Source: a bacterium (GTDB lineage Bacteria > Verrucomicrobiota > Verrucomicrobiia > Limisphaerales > UBA11358). From it: a DNA stretch of 45,415 nt. Of the stretch, positions 45,235 to 45,415 are shown one piece after another. Positions within the stretch are counted from its first letter, which is position 1. Each line of letters opens with the position of its first letter. The translations under genes and the position numbers were made by a program. The notes below the pieces were generated by a model that was given only the letters and a program-made list of their open reading frames with translations, was not told the origin of the DNA and made no database searches. The DNA is taken from positions 1-45,415 of the forward strand of contig JAJXXW010000026.1 in NCBI GenBank assembly GCA_021780905.1. The letters are read 5' to 3'.

Positions 45235-45415
45235 TAGCAGTTTGTTGAAAAACGTTTGAACCAGCGAAGTTGAAGTTTGTCTGTAACCCATGCGCGGAAA
45301 ACCTCAAGCCCAGCCGGACTTTCTGACGGTCATCAATCTCAACCAATGCGTGCCCGCCGAGCATCCGTTGCGAGCGATCAAGCGGCGGGTGGATGCCGTG
45401 CTGCACAAGCTTTCG
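45235..45415 (+). mobile_element. Left end of an IS5/IS1182-like insertion sequence (cut by window end)
   Basis: Starts about TAGCAG-TTT-GTTGAAAA (45235-45251), which matches the inverted end at 2-18. It contains the start of a transposase gene. The right end lies outside the window. Confidence 0.7.
45290..45415 (+). CDS. Transposase N-terminus (DUF772-type), partial
   Basis: The first 42 residues only, cut by the window end. MRGKPQAQPDFLTVINLNQ followed by VPAEHPLRAIKRRVDAVL is the standard N-terminus of IS5/IS1182-group transposases with a DUF772 domain followed by a DDE domain (established family pattern). The ATG at 45290 lies about 55 bases inside the inverted repeat, as usual for these elements. 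Confidence 0.85.
   Translation, partial: MRGKPQAQPDFLTVINLNQCVPAEHPLRAIKRRVDAVLHKLS

Overview
The window looks like chromosomal DNA of a Verrucomicrobiota-type bacterium, possibly near the Pedosphaera/Limisphaerales side. This is inferred from the moderately high G+C, a DUF1800/DUF1501 (Tat substrate) pair, a GH106-like rhamnosidase, a bacterial TMTC-like TPR membrane protein, and an EF-Tu whose switch I region lacks the usual RGITI sequence. I could not run a phylogeny, so the placement is tentative.

Layout. Positions 1-20 look like the terminal inverted repeat of an insertion sequence. A related repeat, followed by the start of an IS5/IS1182-like transposase, lies at 45235-45415, so the window probably sits between two copies of one IS family. 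After the first IS end come a higBA toxin-antitoxin operon (444-1177) and gltX (1255-2610). Next is an AT-richer accessory patch (2623-5317). It holds a zinc-ribbon Mrr-like nuclease, a phage-type HNH endonuclease, and about 1 kb of non-coding DNA built from two copies of an 89-bp repeat, each followed by a large nested-palindrome element. A minus-strand pair (PHP phosphatase, TMTC-like protein) and a plus-strand DUF1800-DUF1501 pair follow.

From 10.9 to 14.8 kb lies a translation cluster: prs, rplY, pth, rpsF, ssb, rplI. rpsR is missing from its usual place between ssb and rplI. Then come a UvrD-type helicase, a family 2 glycosyltransferase, a CvpA-like membrane protein, a small exported protein, a topoisomerase III with three C-terminal zinc modules, and a tight esterase / PaaK-like ligase / XerC-type recombinase series.

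The core of the window (25.7-38.8 kb) is tRNA-Thr, tuf, tRNA-Trp, tRNA-Ser, secE, nusG, rplK, rplA, rplJ, rplL, rpoB, rpoC. It carries a terminator after tuf, an attenuator-like hairpin plus a long second hairpin between rplL and rpoB, and a strong terminator after rpoC. Downstream are a small inverted-repeat element, msrA (exported form), an ArnT-like glycosyltransferase, a PAP2 phosphatase and the GH106-like enzyme, whose last ~25 codons look unrelated to the family.

Most promising non-standard signals: the paired 89-bp repeat plus nested-palindrome units at 4325-5132, the EF-Tu switch I variant, the regulatory hairpins in the rpo operon and before prs, and the nuclease pair. I did not find a clearly new multi-gene system; the repeat units are the best candidate for undescribed structure.
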